Shown piece after piece: positions 1 to 7,010 of a stretch of DNA of 64,000 nucleotides (position 1 is the first letter of the stretch; each line of letters starts with the position of its first letter). The translations under genes and the position numbers were made by a program. The DNA comes from Chitinophaga silvatica (lineage in GTDB: Bacteria > Bacteroidota > Bacteroidia > Chitinophagales > Chitinophagaceae). The stretch spans positions 806,001 to 870,000 of the forward strand of contig NZ_QPMM01000001.1 in the NCBI RefSeq assembly GCF_003419895.1. The letters are read 5' to 3'. Below the pieces are notes generated by a model. That model worked only from the letters and a program-made list of their open reading frames with translations. It ran no database searches and was not told the origin of the DNA.

Positions 1-42
1 CACAAGGGTGTTTTTGATAGTCTGGATCTTATTGAACCATGA
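1..42 (+). CDS. 3' end of an upstream gene, probably a tra gene (partial)
   Basis: Frame 1 is open from the window edge and ends in TGA at 40-42, giving a C-terminus HKGVFDSLDLIEP. Its position just before genes of a Bacteroidota conjugative transposon suggests a transfer gene; TraK or TraL would fit the usual order, but 13 residues are too few to identify a family. The frame assignment rests only on the absence of stops and the fit to the downstream gene start at 84. Confidence 0.3.
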   Translation, partial: HKGVFDSLDLIEP

Positions 43-83
43 GTGGTAGGTTTTAATTGTAATGTAGGCGCTAATTTGTTTTT

Positions 84-1298
84 ATGGGTGAACGTGATAT
101 TAGAATGATTGGTGGAAGGTGGGAAAATTTATCAGTTTTTCCGCACGAATTAGTAGATCAATATATAGTTGTCCGTGATTTTCAGCCAATGGGATTGATT
201 TCTGAATATGGTGAAATTAGTGAGATCGGTCGTACTACAGATCTGCTAGAGGCATACAATTGCATGTTTAAAGCTAAGATGAGTGAAGATACCAAAGATT
301 GCAGATATCTAAGTATCTCTGTTTTTGCCTCTTTTAAAAATATGGACTTTGAATTGGATAAGTATGCAGAGGTGGTCAAATCAACAGGGATGATAGTTTC
401 ACATATGTGTTATGAATGGCATGTTGATACACGGGATCGTCACTGGGAGTACTTGGAAGATTATAACCCTTGTAAACCGATAATTATTAATGATCCAGAT
501 AACTATTTCTTTCGTTTACCTGATTTTGCAAATATCAATCCGGTTCACTTCCACAAAGAAACTGATTTTGCCTGTGATAACAGAGGTTTTGAATACCATA
601 AAAATGATCTCCGGAATTTAGGCTTAGGTAAATTTTTGGATGATGCACTTGCTGTAAATCTTACAGGAGATAGACGGCAGTTTCAATTGTTTGAAACGTG
701 GTGGTTCGATGATGATTTAGCTGTAATTAATCTGTCATACAAGAGATCCGATGCAAGTGATAATCATTCAATGGTCAGAGATGGAATGGAAATACTATTG
801 TGTTCAGCAACAGGGGAGATTCAACGTCAATCTTTTGATACACCCAAAGATGGATTTATTACAATAGAAAATGCCTATAACGCCATGCAACAAAGGTCTT
901 TTCTGCTGGATAAAAGCAACGATACCTGGGCTTTTTTGAATTTTAAGGAAACAGATCAAAATGGTAATCATCAGATAGAGACGGTAAAGGGCTATGACTT
1001 AAGAAAAGTGCTAGGTGCGCTGCCAATAGAAGAACTGAGAGATACGAAGAAAGCGGATAGCTTTTATGCTTCATTGGAAAGTGGAAATCGTGAGGCAATT
1101 GCAATTTCAGGGAAGAATTTTTTTGTCGAGGCTCAACCCAAATACGATACCCTGCGTGTGTATACAGAAAATATGCAAAAATCTACTATTCAAGAATTGA
1201 AGAGTGCAGCCGGTGTGAGCCATAATAATGAGTTTAGTGACCATAGAGTGGATCTAAATACTGGTACTAAACAAAGCAAAGGGCAAACGCCATCTTAA
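84..1298 (+). CDS. Conjugative-element accessory protein, paralogue of the gene at 3534 (DUF3945-like C-terminus)
   Basis: A 404-aa soluble protein with no signal peptide or membrane segment. Its C-terminal half, from about EYHKNDLR (residue 171) to YTENMQKS, aligns closely with the C-terminal half of the protein at 3534-5009, including shared blocks AYNAMQQRSFLLDK, NFKETD and YASLE. This repeated half recalls the DUF3945/DUF4099-type proteins of Bacteroidota conjugative transposons, but I cannot confirm the family. The N-terminal 170 residues are not recognised. The gene ends 40 bp before traM and looks co-transcribed with it. Function is unknown; a cytosolic role in DNA processing or regulation of transfer is inference only. 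Confidence 0.6.
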   Translation: MGERDIRMIGGRWENLSVFPHELVDQYIVVRDFQPMGLISEYGEISEIGRTTDLLEAYNCMFKAKMSEDTKDCRYLSISVFASFKNMDFELDKYAEVVKSTGMIVSHMCYEWHVDTRDRHWEYLEDYNPCKPIIINDPDNYFFRLPDFANINPVHFHKETDFACDNRGFEYHKNDLRNLGLGKFLDDALAVNLTGDRRQFQLFETWWFDDDLAVINLSYKRSDASDNHSMVRDGMEILLCSATGEIQRQSFDTPKDGFITIENAYNAMQQRSFLLDKSNDTWAFLNFKETDQNGNHQIETVKGYDLRKVLGALPIEELRDTKKADSFYASLESGNREAIAISGKNFFVEAQPKYDTLRVYTENMQKSTIQELKSAAGVSHNNEFSDHRVDLNTGTKQSKGQTPS

Positions 1299-1338
1299 TT
1301 TATGCTTTAAATGTGTTGTTGGTTTTAAAATGTGTGTT

Positions 1339-2658
1339 ATGGAAAATAAGCATGAGATATCAGAAGAATTTTTGAGAGAGAGGAAATTTGCAGTCGTTCT
1401 GCCTTTGATTGTTTTTCCGTTTATAACTATTTTTTTCTCTCTATTAGGTGGTGGTAAGGGATTAGCGGCATCAGTGGTAAAGCAGAAAGATGCTTTGAAT
1501 TATGAACTTCCAGCGCCTGTGTTGCAAGATGATAGCCATATGAGCAAATTGGATTATTATGAGAAATCTGATAGAGATTCTGCAAAGTGGAGAGAGGTGG
1601 CCAGACGTGATCCTAATTATGAGAATAAGGCTGATGTAGAATCAAAGGATTTGGATTTTGCATCATTTGCACAGAAGGATAATGTTGTGTCAGCGAATAG
1701 GGCGGGAGTGGTGGAGGCTCCATATGGTGAAAAACCGGTAACTGATAAAAATGTTACTATGGTACAGCAGAAATTGGATGAATTGAATAGGGTAATGAGT
1801 CAAAAAGAAACAAGCATCCATAATGCCGATGTTGTTAAAGATAACAGTGGGGGTACTAATATTCCATCTGCCGTATCTGCCGATGTTGAACAATTAGAGA
1901 AAATGATGAAATCTCTACAGGATGGAAATCAGGATGATCCAGAGATGGCAAAACTTGACGGAATGCTGGATAAGATCCTGGATATCCAATATCCAGACCG
2001 TGTAAGGGAGAAGGTGAGGAAGCTATCGGCTGAACATAAGGAAGTAGCTTATCCTGTTAATGTTGCTAACGATGATAATATTACTGTTTCTTCAATAGAT
2101 AAACATGCATCAAATGCTCCAAAAGATTCAGGTGTGGAAATAGAATTACCATCAAACAGGTTTTATTCTATCGATGATGGTTTGTTTCCTGAAGAAGAAG
2201 ATAACGCCATTTCTGCTGAGATTCCTGAGTATCAAACTTTAGTCTCTGGGTCAACGTTGAAGATGAGAATTACTAATGATGTCTATATTGCGGGTAGGCT
2301 TGTTCCCAAGAATAGCTACGTTTATGGTGCTGTTGCAGTTAACGGAGAACGGTTGCAGGTAGAGATTAATTCTATCCGCACTAATAATACTATTCTGTCC
2401 GTAGCCCTGGCCGTATATGATCAGGATGGAATGGCTGGTATTTATGTGCCAGGTGCAATTGCCCGAGACGTTTCGAAAAACTCCGCTGATCAGACCATTC
2501 AAAGTATGCCAATCATGTCAATGGACCCTTCGCTTGGAGTTCAGGCAGCAAGTGCAGGTATTGAAACTGCGAAATCTCTGTTAAGCAAAAAGGTAAAGCT
2601 AATAAAGGTTACTGTTAAGGCCGGATATCAGGTGTTATTGAGAAACCGACAGGGATAG
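1339..2658 (+). CDS. traM: Conjugative transposon protein TraM
   Basis: This is a component of the Bacteroidota conjugation apparatus, an inner-membrane-anchored protein reaching into the periplasm, roughly analogous to VirB10-type scaffold proteins. A short cytosolic N-terminus is followed by one membrane helix (about residues 17-36 from this start, FAVVLPLIVFPFITIFFSLL). A long charged, low-complexity linker comes next, then a C-terminal globular domain beginning near VSGSTLKMRITNDVYIAG, the part that matches the TraM family. An earlier in-frame ATG at 1330 exists; I prefer the ATG at 1339 because TraM proteins start shortly before the helix. It precedes traN by 25 bp. Downstream TraO-Q homologues are not visible, so the transfer region is either rearranged here or continues elsewhere. 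Confidence 0.85.
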   Translation: MENKHEISEEFLRERKFAVVLPLIVFPFITIFFSLLGGGKGLAASVVKQKDALNYELPAPVLQDDSHMSKLDYYEKSDRDSAKWREVARRDPNYENKADVESKDLDFASFAQKDNVVSANRAGVVEAPYGEKPVTDKNVTMVQQKLDELNRVMSQKETSIHNADVVKDNSGGTNIPSAVSADVEQLEKMMKSLQDGNQDDPEMAKLDGMLDKILDIQYPDRVREKVRKLSAEHKEVAYPVNVANDDNITVSSIDKHASNAPKDSGVEIELPSNRFYSIDDGLFPEEEDNAISAEIPEYQTLVSGSTLKMRITNDVYIAGRLVPKNSYVYGAVAVNGERLQVEINSIRTNNTILSVALAVYDQDGMAGIYVPGAIARDVSKNSADQTIQSMPIMSMDPSLGVQAASAGIETAKSLLSKKVKLIKVTVKAGYQVLLRNRQG

Positions 2659-2683
2659 TATTCTGTTTACTTTAAATTCCTAA

Positions 2684-3517
2684 GTGATGATGAAATGTGT
2701 AATTGGAATTGCAGTGTTGTTCTGCATAGGAAAGTTGCCAGCTATGGCACAGTATTACGATAATTTAAAACCTTTACGGGTAGCTGTTTCTTACAGTAAA
2801 ACTTCGAATCTTATATTTCCTTACGCTGTAACATCAGTGGATCGTGGTAGTAGAGATCTAATGGTACAGAAGGCAAAGGGAGTAAAAAATATTTTACAAT
2901 TGAAGGCTGGTAAGGAAGACTTTAAAGAAACAAACCTAAGTGTTGTTACTGCAGATGGTAGGTTTTACTCCTTCTTGGTTTATTATGAGAGTTCTCCTTC
3001 CGTGTTAAATCTACGTTTTCGGAAAATTCCTGACGACAATAAGGAGTATCCTGCAGTACTATCTACCGATACCATCAAGGTAGAAAATGTTGAGAGAAAT
3101 GCTGATCTGGTAAGAATGGCAAGTAGAAAAGGGCATGGGCCGCATGACAAGAGTTTTTCTATCAAAGCACACATAACTTCCATCTACATCAAAGATGACA
3201 TCTTCTATTTTCGTGTTTGCATGAAGAATTCTTCAGCGATAAATTTTTATACTGACCAACTTAACTTCTCGATAAGAGACAAGAACGTGGCTAAGCGCAC
3301 TGCCTACCAGGAAAAGTTTATTGCACCAACGTATACTTCTGGTGATGCTGGACTAATTAAGGCAAATACAGAAAGCATCCTTGTTTTCGCGGTGCCAAAA
3401 TTTACAATACCAGATAAAAAGCAACTTTACTTATTGATTACCGAGAAAGATGGAGGCAGGAGCATAAAACTGCGTATAAAGAATCGTCATTTGATTCGTG
3501 CTTTCCCAATTATTTAA
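2684..3517 (+). CDS. traN: Conjugative transposon protein TraN (DUF4138)
   Basis: A 277-aa secreted protein of the Bacteroidota mating-pair apparatus. It has an N-terminal signal peptide (MMMKCVIGIAVLFCIGKLPAMAQ, cleavage probably after AMA) followed by beta-rich sequence typical of TraN/DUF4138, including LKPLRVAVSYSKTSNLIFPY and the later segment KAHITSIYIKDDIFYFRV. Family knowledge places TraN in the periplasm or outer membrane, functionally comparable to VirB9. It follows traM by 25 bp and precedes the next gene by 16 bp, so the set looks like one operon. Two further in-frame ATGs at the very start leave the exact first codon uncertain by a few residues. Confidence 0.85.
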   Translation: MMMKCVIGIAVLFCIGKLPAMAQYYDNLKPLRVAVSYSKTSNLIFPYAVTSVDRGSRDLMVQKAKGVKNILQLKAGKEDFKETNLSVVTADGRFYSFLVYYESSPSVLNLRFRKIPDDNKEYPAVLSTDTIKVENVERNADLVRMASRKGHGPHDKSFSIKAHITSIYIKDDIFYFRVCMKNSSAINFYTDQLNFSIRDKNVAKRTAYQEKFIAPTYTSGDAGLIKANTESILVFAVPKFTIPDKKQLYLLITEKDGGRSIKLRIKNRHLIRAFPII

Positions 3518-3533
3518 TCCTGAATAATTAGTT

Positions 3534-5009
3534 ATGGAGAATAATCTTAAACATCGTGGTGGAAATGACAAGGTATTGTTCATTCCTGATCATGTAATAG
3601 ATTCTTATGTGGTAATGAAACATACGCATCCTGGTCATCAGGTTTTTGAGATTGGTCATGAAACCTTTAGAATAAGTACTCACAGCGATTACCAAAGTGG
3701 TATGCAAGGTTTGTTCGATGCTATTAAGGCGGAACCAGAACATTTCTTGGGTTACAGGGATTTCTCTTTGTGTGGTACATACAAAGGTACAATGATGAAA
3801 TTTGATGCTGCTGGAGATGTCATGGGAGATACAGGTTTCCTGGTCAGTTATGCCTTTCCTCCTAATCGTCGAATGGGTGAAACTGAATGGAGAATAGATC
3901 CCGTATTTAATCCCTCTTCTACCTTTGCGTTGACTTATCCTGTGTCCTTTTATTCCGATAATCCTTCTTTAATTGGACCTGAAGCATCAATAAATCAAGA
4001 GGTCCACGACAAAATTCAGCAAGAATGTAATAACCGTTCATGGATGGTCTATGATGCCAAATCAGGAGAACTGTCGATAAATGATTTTGCCTTTGGTCAA
4101 AATCAACTTGCTGCAGAACATGAAGCCTCCAATATGAGAGATGGATTTGAAATATTTGGGAGTGTTGAGCTAAAGTCTTTGCCTGATGTTATAAAAGGGA
4201 TAACCTATGGTGTTCCTCCGCCGCTTTGGTATGAGGAACCTAACCAATTAATATTAACTCAAAAATTTTCCAGTGATATGAATGAAAAGGTGTTGGAGTA
4301 TCATAAAAATGATCTCCGAAAAATAGGAATGGGAGATTCACTTGATGAAGCATTATCAATGAACATTAAAAGTGGTAAACCGGATTTTAAACTGTATTCT
4401 ACTAAGGAGTTTGGGGAAGATTTGGCAGTGGTAACATTGCCGTATAGACGTTCTACCAGGGAAGGCAGTGATATGATTTTCAGAAATGGAATGGAATTGC
4501 TTGTTCGTCCTAAGGTCGGAGATATCCAACGGCAGACTTTTACACAGGATAAGGATATTGGTAATATCACCGTAAAGAATGCTTATAATGCCATGCAGCA
4601 AAGATCTTTCCTGCTGGATAAAGATACTGATACCTGGGCCTATCTGAACTTTAAGGAAACAGATAGAAATGGTAATCATCCTATGGAGACTGTGAGTGGT
4701 TATGATATCAGAAAGGTTGTTGGTCCATTGCCAATAAGTGATCTTAAAGATCCTGAAAAAGCAGACACCTTGTATGCTTCACTGGAAAGGGGGAACCGTC
4801 AGCATGTGGAGGTTTCGGGCAAAAGTTTTTTTATTGAGGCGCTACCCAAATACGAGACACTGAGAGTTTATACCGGGAACCTGCAAAAATCCAATATAGA
4901 AGAGCTTAAGAAAGCTGCAGATCTTAATCAGTCTACAGATCAGACGAATAACCAGGTGCAACAAACTACTAATACTCAGAGACAGCGTAATGGACAATCA
5001 CAGTCCTGA
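3534..5009 (+). CDS. Conjugative-element accessory protein, longer paralogue of the gene at 84
   Basis: A 491-aa soluble protein. Residues from about 255 (EYHKNDLRKIGMG) to 470 match the C-terminal half of the protein at 84-1298 almost domain for domain, while the first 250 residues are longer and share only scattered similarity (for example the opening RDF/PMG-like stretch). The tail is Gln/Asn/Thr-rich and probably disordered. The pair flanks traM and traN, so the arrangement is paralogue-traM-traN-paralogue. The family is not securely identified; DUF3945-like proteins of Bacteroidota mobile elements are the nearest recollection. The next ORF can start within its last codons, which suggests translational coupling. 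Confidence 0.6.
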   Translation: MENNLKHRGGNDKVLFIPDHVIDSYVVMKHTHPGHQVFEIGHETFRISTHSDYQSGMQGLFDAIKAEPEHFLGYRDFSLCGTYKGTMMKFDAAGDVMGDTGFLVSYAFPPNRRMGETEWRIDPVFNPSSTFALTYPVSFYSDNPSLIGPEASINQEVHDKIQQECNNRSWMVYDAKSGELSINDFAFGQNQLAAEHEASNMRDGFEIFGSVELKSLPDVIKGITYGVPPPLWYEEPNQLILTQKFSSDMNEKVLEYHKNDLRKIGMGDSLDEALSMNIKSGKPDFKLYSTKEFGEDLAVVTLPYRRSTREGSDMIFRNGMELLVRPKVGDIQRQTFTQDKDIGNITVKNAYNAMQQRSFLLDKDTDTWAYLNFKETDRNGNHPMETVSGYDIRKVVGPLPISDLKDPEKADTLYASLERGNRQHVEVSGKSFFIEALPKYETLRVYTGNLQKSNIEELKKAADLNQSTDQTNNQVQQTTNTQRQRNGQSQS

Positions 5010-5034
5010 TTTCTTATCAGATAAATTTTGTTTT

Positions 5035-5340
5035 ATGGATAAAGTGAGAGAACGATTAGCTGAAATCTACGAAGCCATTAAGAACGATAATCGTATTGGA
5101 GCGCCACATCTTAGCTTATACATGGCCCTCTTTCAATTATGGAATTTAAATGATTTTGAAGAGCCAGTTTCTATTGACAGACCAGAGGTATTGGAATTGG
5201 CAAAAATCAGCCGATCTACTTATCAACGCTGCATTAATGATCTGCACGACCTGGGATATATAAAATATGTGCCATCATATCATCCAGTACTTGGTAGCAT
5301 TGTATATATGTCTGAATGGAATAGTGGTACAGCGGCATGA
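5035..5340 (+). CDS. Small winged-helix-like DNA-binding protein of the mobile element
   Basis: A 101-aa protein. The segment APHLSLYMALFQLWN followed by ELAKISRSTYQRCINDLHDLGYIKYVPSYHP has the helix-helix-recognition helix-wing order of the small winged-helix regulators often carried by Bacteroidota conjugative elements. Such proteins are thought to control transfer or excision genes; no target can be named here. An earlier ATG at 4990 overlaps the upstream gene by 20 bp, but the family usually begins close to the M-D-K-V-R-E-R-L stretch, so the ATG at 5035 is preferred. A structured RNA candidate starts 14 bp after the stop. Confidence 0.6.
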   Translation: MDKVRERLAEIYEAIKNDNRIGAPHLSLYMALFQLWNLNDFEEPVSIDRPEVLELAKISRSTYQRCINDLHDLGYIKYVPSYHPVLGSIVYMSEWNSGTAA

Positions 5341-5353
5341 TACCTACCTTATT

Positions 5354-5449
5354 GCATAGCCGAAAAGGAAACAGTGGTAGGAGTGCCACTGCCAGCGATA
5401 AGCTATGCAGACGGGGATAACCTACCAAAGCCCCTCTCAGGGGCTTTGG
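5354..5449 (+). ncRNA. Structured RNA candidate with three helices between two small regulator genes
   Basis: Three complementary pairs are visible. GCATAGC (5354-5360) pairs with GCTATGC (5402-5408) and encloses CAGTGG (5372-5377) pairing with CCACTG (5386-5391). Then CCAAAGCCCC (5425-5434) pairs with GGGGCTTTGG (5440-5449) around the loop TCTCA. The last hairpin has no T-run after it, so it is not a standard terminator. The strand is assumed from the flanking genes. It may be a leader or attenuator of the gene at 5469, or a DNA-level transfer site. No known RNA family is recognised. Confidence 0.4.
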
Positions 5450-5468
5450 CTTCATTAAAAGGGATTTT

Positions 5469-5741
5469 ATGAGTACTATAGAAGTTTTAACAAAGGAAGA
5501 TCTATTTATCTTTAAGAAAGAGCTATTGCAAGAGTTAGAAGCCATGTTTGCAAGGAATAAACAGGAGGAACCTAAACGTTGGCTGAAAACCTACGAGGTT
5601 AAGAAGATGTTGGGCCTTTCCTCCGGAACGCTGCAGACCATGCGGAATAAGGGTACGCTGAAGTTTAGTATGATAGGGAATCTGGCTTACTATGACTATA
5701 ATGAGATTGTGGCGTTGATGGAGAAGAAAAAACTGAAGTGA
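5469..5741 (+). CDS. Excisionase-like helix-turn-helix protein
   Basis: A 90-aa protein with an N-terminal coiled-coil-like stretch (LTKEDLFIFKKELLQELEAMF) and a C-terminal MerR/excisionase-type HTH: RWLKTYEVKKMLGLSSGTLQ, then a wing with the GTLKF..IGNLAYYDYNEI pattern. This is the HTH_17-type protein commonly found near integrases in Bacteroidota integrative elements, where such proteins act as recombination directionality factors or local regulators. Which of the two applies here cannot be read from sequence. The stop codon lies about 75 bp before a strong promoter that seems to begin a separate transcription unit. Confidence 0.7.
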   Translation: MSTIEVLTKEDLFIFKKELLQELEAMFARNKQEEPKRWLKTYEVKKMLGLSSGTLQTMRNKGTLKFSMIGNLAYYDYNEIVALMEKKKLK

Positions 5742-5817
5742 GAAAGGATTATATTTTTAAATTTTAATCCTAAAATATGATTGATTATCAATTATTTAGA
5801 TTTTTTAATGAAAATAA

Positions 5818-5849
5818 TTTGTAACTATCAGTTAATAATTGTACATTTG
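5818..5849 (+). promoter_or_regulatory. Bacteroidota housekeeping promoter for the retron-like unit
   Basis: TTTG at 5818-5821, a 20-bp spacer and TACATTTG at 5842-5849 match the TTTG/TAnnTTTG consensus exactly. Transcription would start around 5855, about 15 nt before the complementary arm at 5870 and well before the first coding gene at 6414, leaving an unusually long 5' transcript. Confidence 0.65.
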
Positions 5850-5869
5850 TATTAGTTCTTTAACAGTCG

Positions 5870-6366
5870 GCAGTATGGTTTCTATGTCTTAAAGCGTTTA
5901 AGTGCGCAATGAGTGGAGAAGTAGTTCTAAACTCATAGTTGTTCATCAATCATGTATGTATTCTTTTTATAGAGTATGAAGCATGATGGTGAATTAGTCC
6001 ATGACGATATCAGGATCTTTTATAATTATAGAAGAAATTTCTCAATTCGGTATCACGGTATCACGGTATCACGGTATCACGGTATCACGGTATCACGGTA
6101 TCACGGTATCACGGTATCACGGTATCACGGTATCACGGTATCACGGTATCACGGTATCATAAGAGAAGCTATTATTATTATTATTTACAGATTCAATAGT
6201 ACCTATCCGTTATAGTTCTCCGGGTTTTTTAGGAGTACCGGATGTTATTATCCACCGGGTTGTATTATGGCTCCATATTCTGGATAGCCTTGATATATTC
6301 ATAAGGACAGGAAAAATTAAGTGATTATTTTAAGTGTGAACCACGGTCTATCTAAGCCATACCTGC
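5870..6366 (+). ncRNA. Candidate retron msr-msd (long structured leader)
   Basis: The 560-bp leader before the small gene at 6414 has no convincing ORF but several pairings. GCAGTATGGTTT (5870-5881) is complementary to AAGCCATACcTGC (6354-6366) with one bulged C and one G-U pair, as expected for a retron a1/a2 stem. Inside it, CTTAAA (5888-5893) can pair with TTTAAG at 6329-6334 or with the local TTTAAG at 5897-5902, next to an AAAGCG reminiscent of the retron branching region. A hairpin with arms TGAGT/ACTCA (loop stem AGAA/TTCT) lies at about 5910-5936. CTATCC (6203-6208) pairs with GGATAG (6282-6287). The span is longer than typical retron RNAs and includes an octamer array, so the exact borders are uncertain. 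Confidence 0.4.
6049..6160. repeat. Octamer tandem array (GGTATCAC)14
   Basis: Thirteen perfect copies of GGTATCAC run from 6049 to 6152, and a fourteenth copy with a final T (GGTATCAT) ends at 6160. There is no spacer and no sequence drift, which points to recent slippage expansion. It lies inside the long leader of the retron-like operon. The unit is not self-complementary, so it is not a hairpin array, and it is far too short for CRISPR. Confidence 0.97.
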
Positions 6367-6413
6367 AATGGACAGGGCAGTAGTATTGCTGCTTTAACAA
6401 AAAATCTTTTTTT

Positions 6414-6695
6414 ATGTCCAAAACGACAAACAGCGCCCTCATTGAAGGGCTTCAAAAATTGTTAAAGAACCGTGGTTCCATGACGGTTGAAGGTGTTGAT
6501 CTTTTAGAAAGAGTTATTGATCATCTTAGAGAATATGAGAAGCTGAAAAAGAAAGATGATCGGATGCAACGTGCTGCTGTAATTGTAGAATTGTTGCTAA
6601 AATTCTTGCTGTTACCTTCTGTAAGCGAAAAGATTGGAGATACGTTGAACAATCTGCCCCATACAATTAGTAATCTGATCGATAAACTTCTTTAA
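6414..6695 (+). CDS. Small protein of the retron-like operon, candidate toxin or partner
   Basis: A 93-aa protein of unknown family. The N-terminal half is polar and helical (SALIEGLQKLLKNRGSMTVE, then a charged KLKKKDDR stretch). The C-terminal half is hydrophobic or amphipathic (VIVELLLKFLLLPSVSEKI, then LPHTISNLIDKLL). It is the first gene after the long leader and is followed 23 bp later by an Xre-type HTH gene and then the reverse transcriptase. In retron systems the extra protein is usually the effector, and a small hydrophobic-tailed protein paired with an HTH protein resembles a toxin-antitoxin arrangement. That role is inference; no motif proves it. Confidence 0.6.
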   Translation: MSKTTNSALIEGLQKLLKNRGSMTVEGVDLLERVIDHLREYEKLKKKDDRMQRAAVIVELLLKFLLLPSVSEKIGDTLNNLPHTISNLIDKLL

Positions 6696-6718
6696 CCGTC
6701 CACTTAATTTCTTTTATT

Positions 6719-7006
6719 ATGAACTTAGGAATGACCATATTACAGTTGCGTGAGAAAATGGGATTGAAGCAAGGGCAACTGGCAGAAAACCTGGATATTA
6801 CTCAGACTTATTTGTCGCAAATAGAAAATAACAAGAAGCTGCCGAACATTGCGTTGCTAGAGCGAATAAGCTCAGAATTATCGACCCCACTTCCATTTAT
6901 TTTTTTTCTTTCTCTGGATGAGAAAGATATCCCGGCAGAAAGAGTGCCACACTTTAAATTGTTAGAACCATTGTTGAAGAAGTTTGTTCATGAATTGATT
7001 GATTAG
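6719..7006 (+). CDS. Xre-family HTH protein of the retron-like operon
   Basis: A 95-aa protein. Residues 5-60 form a Cro/C1-type HTH: MTILQLREKMGLKQGQLAEN, then the recognition-helix stretch ITQTYLSQIENNKKLPNIALL. The C-terminal 35 residues (STPLPFIFFLSLDEKDI onward) include a hydrophobic patch. It ends 4 bp before the ATG of the reverse transcriptase, so the two are probably translated together. HTH proteins occur as the accessory gene in one described retron class (type VI in the Mestre classification, recalled, not checked). Here it could be an antitoxin and autoregulator for the small upstream protein, or the effector itself. Confidence 0.85.
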   Translation: MNLGMTILQLREKMGLKQGQLAENLDITQTYLSQIENNKKLPNIALLERISSELSTPLPFIFFLSLDEKDIPAERVPHFKLLEPLLKKFVHELID

Positions 7007-7010
7007 CTAT

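Noticed and set aside
5425..5449. Rho-independent terminator after the winged-helix gene
   Set aside because: The stem is strong but no T-run follows on either strand, so it is listed as part of a structured element.
6049..6160. CRISPR array
   Set aside because: Units are 8 bp with no spacers, so this is a simple tandem repeat.
5976..6215. 79-aa ORF running through the octamer array (RYHGITVS repeats)
   Set aside because: The reading frame stays open only because 8-bp units repeat every 24 bp without stops; there is no ribosome-binding context or family, and the region looks like a structured leader.
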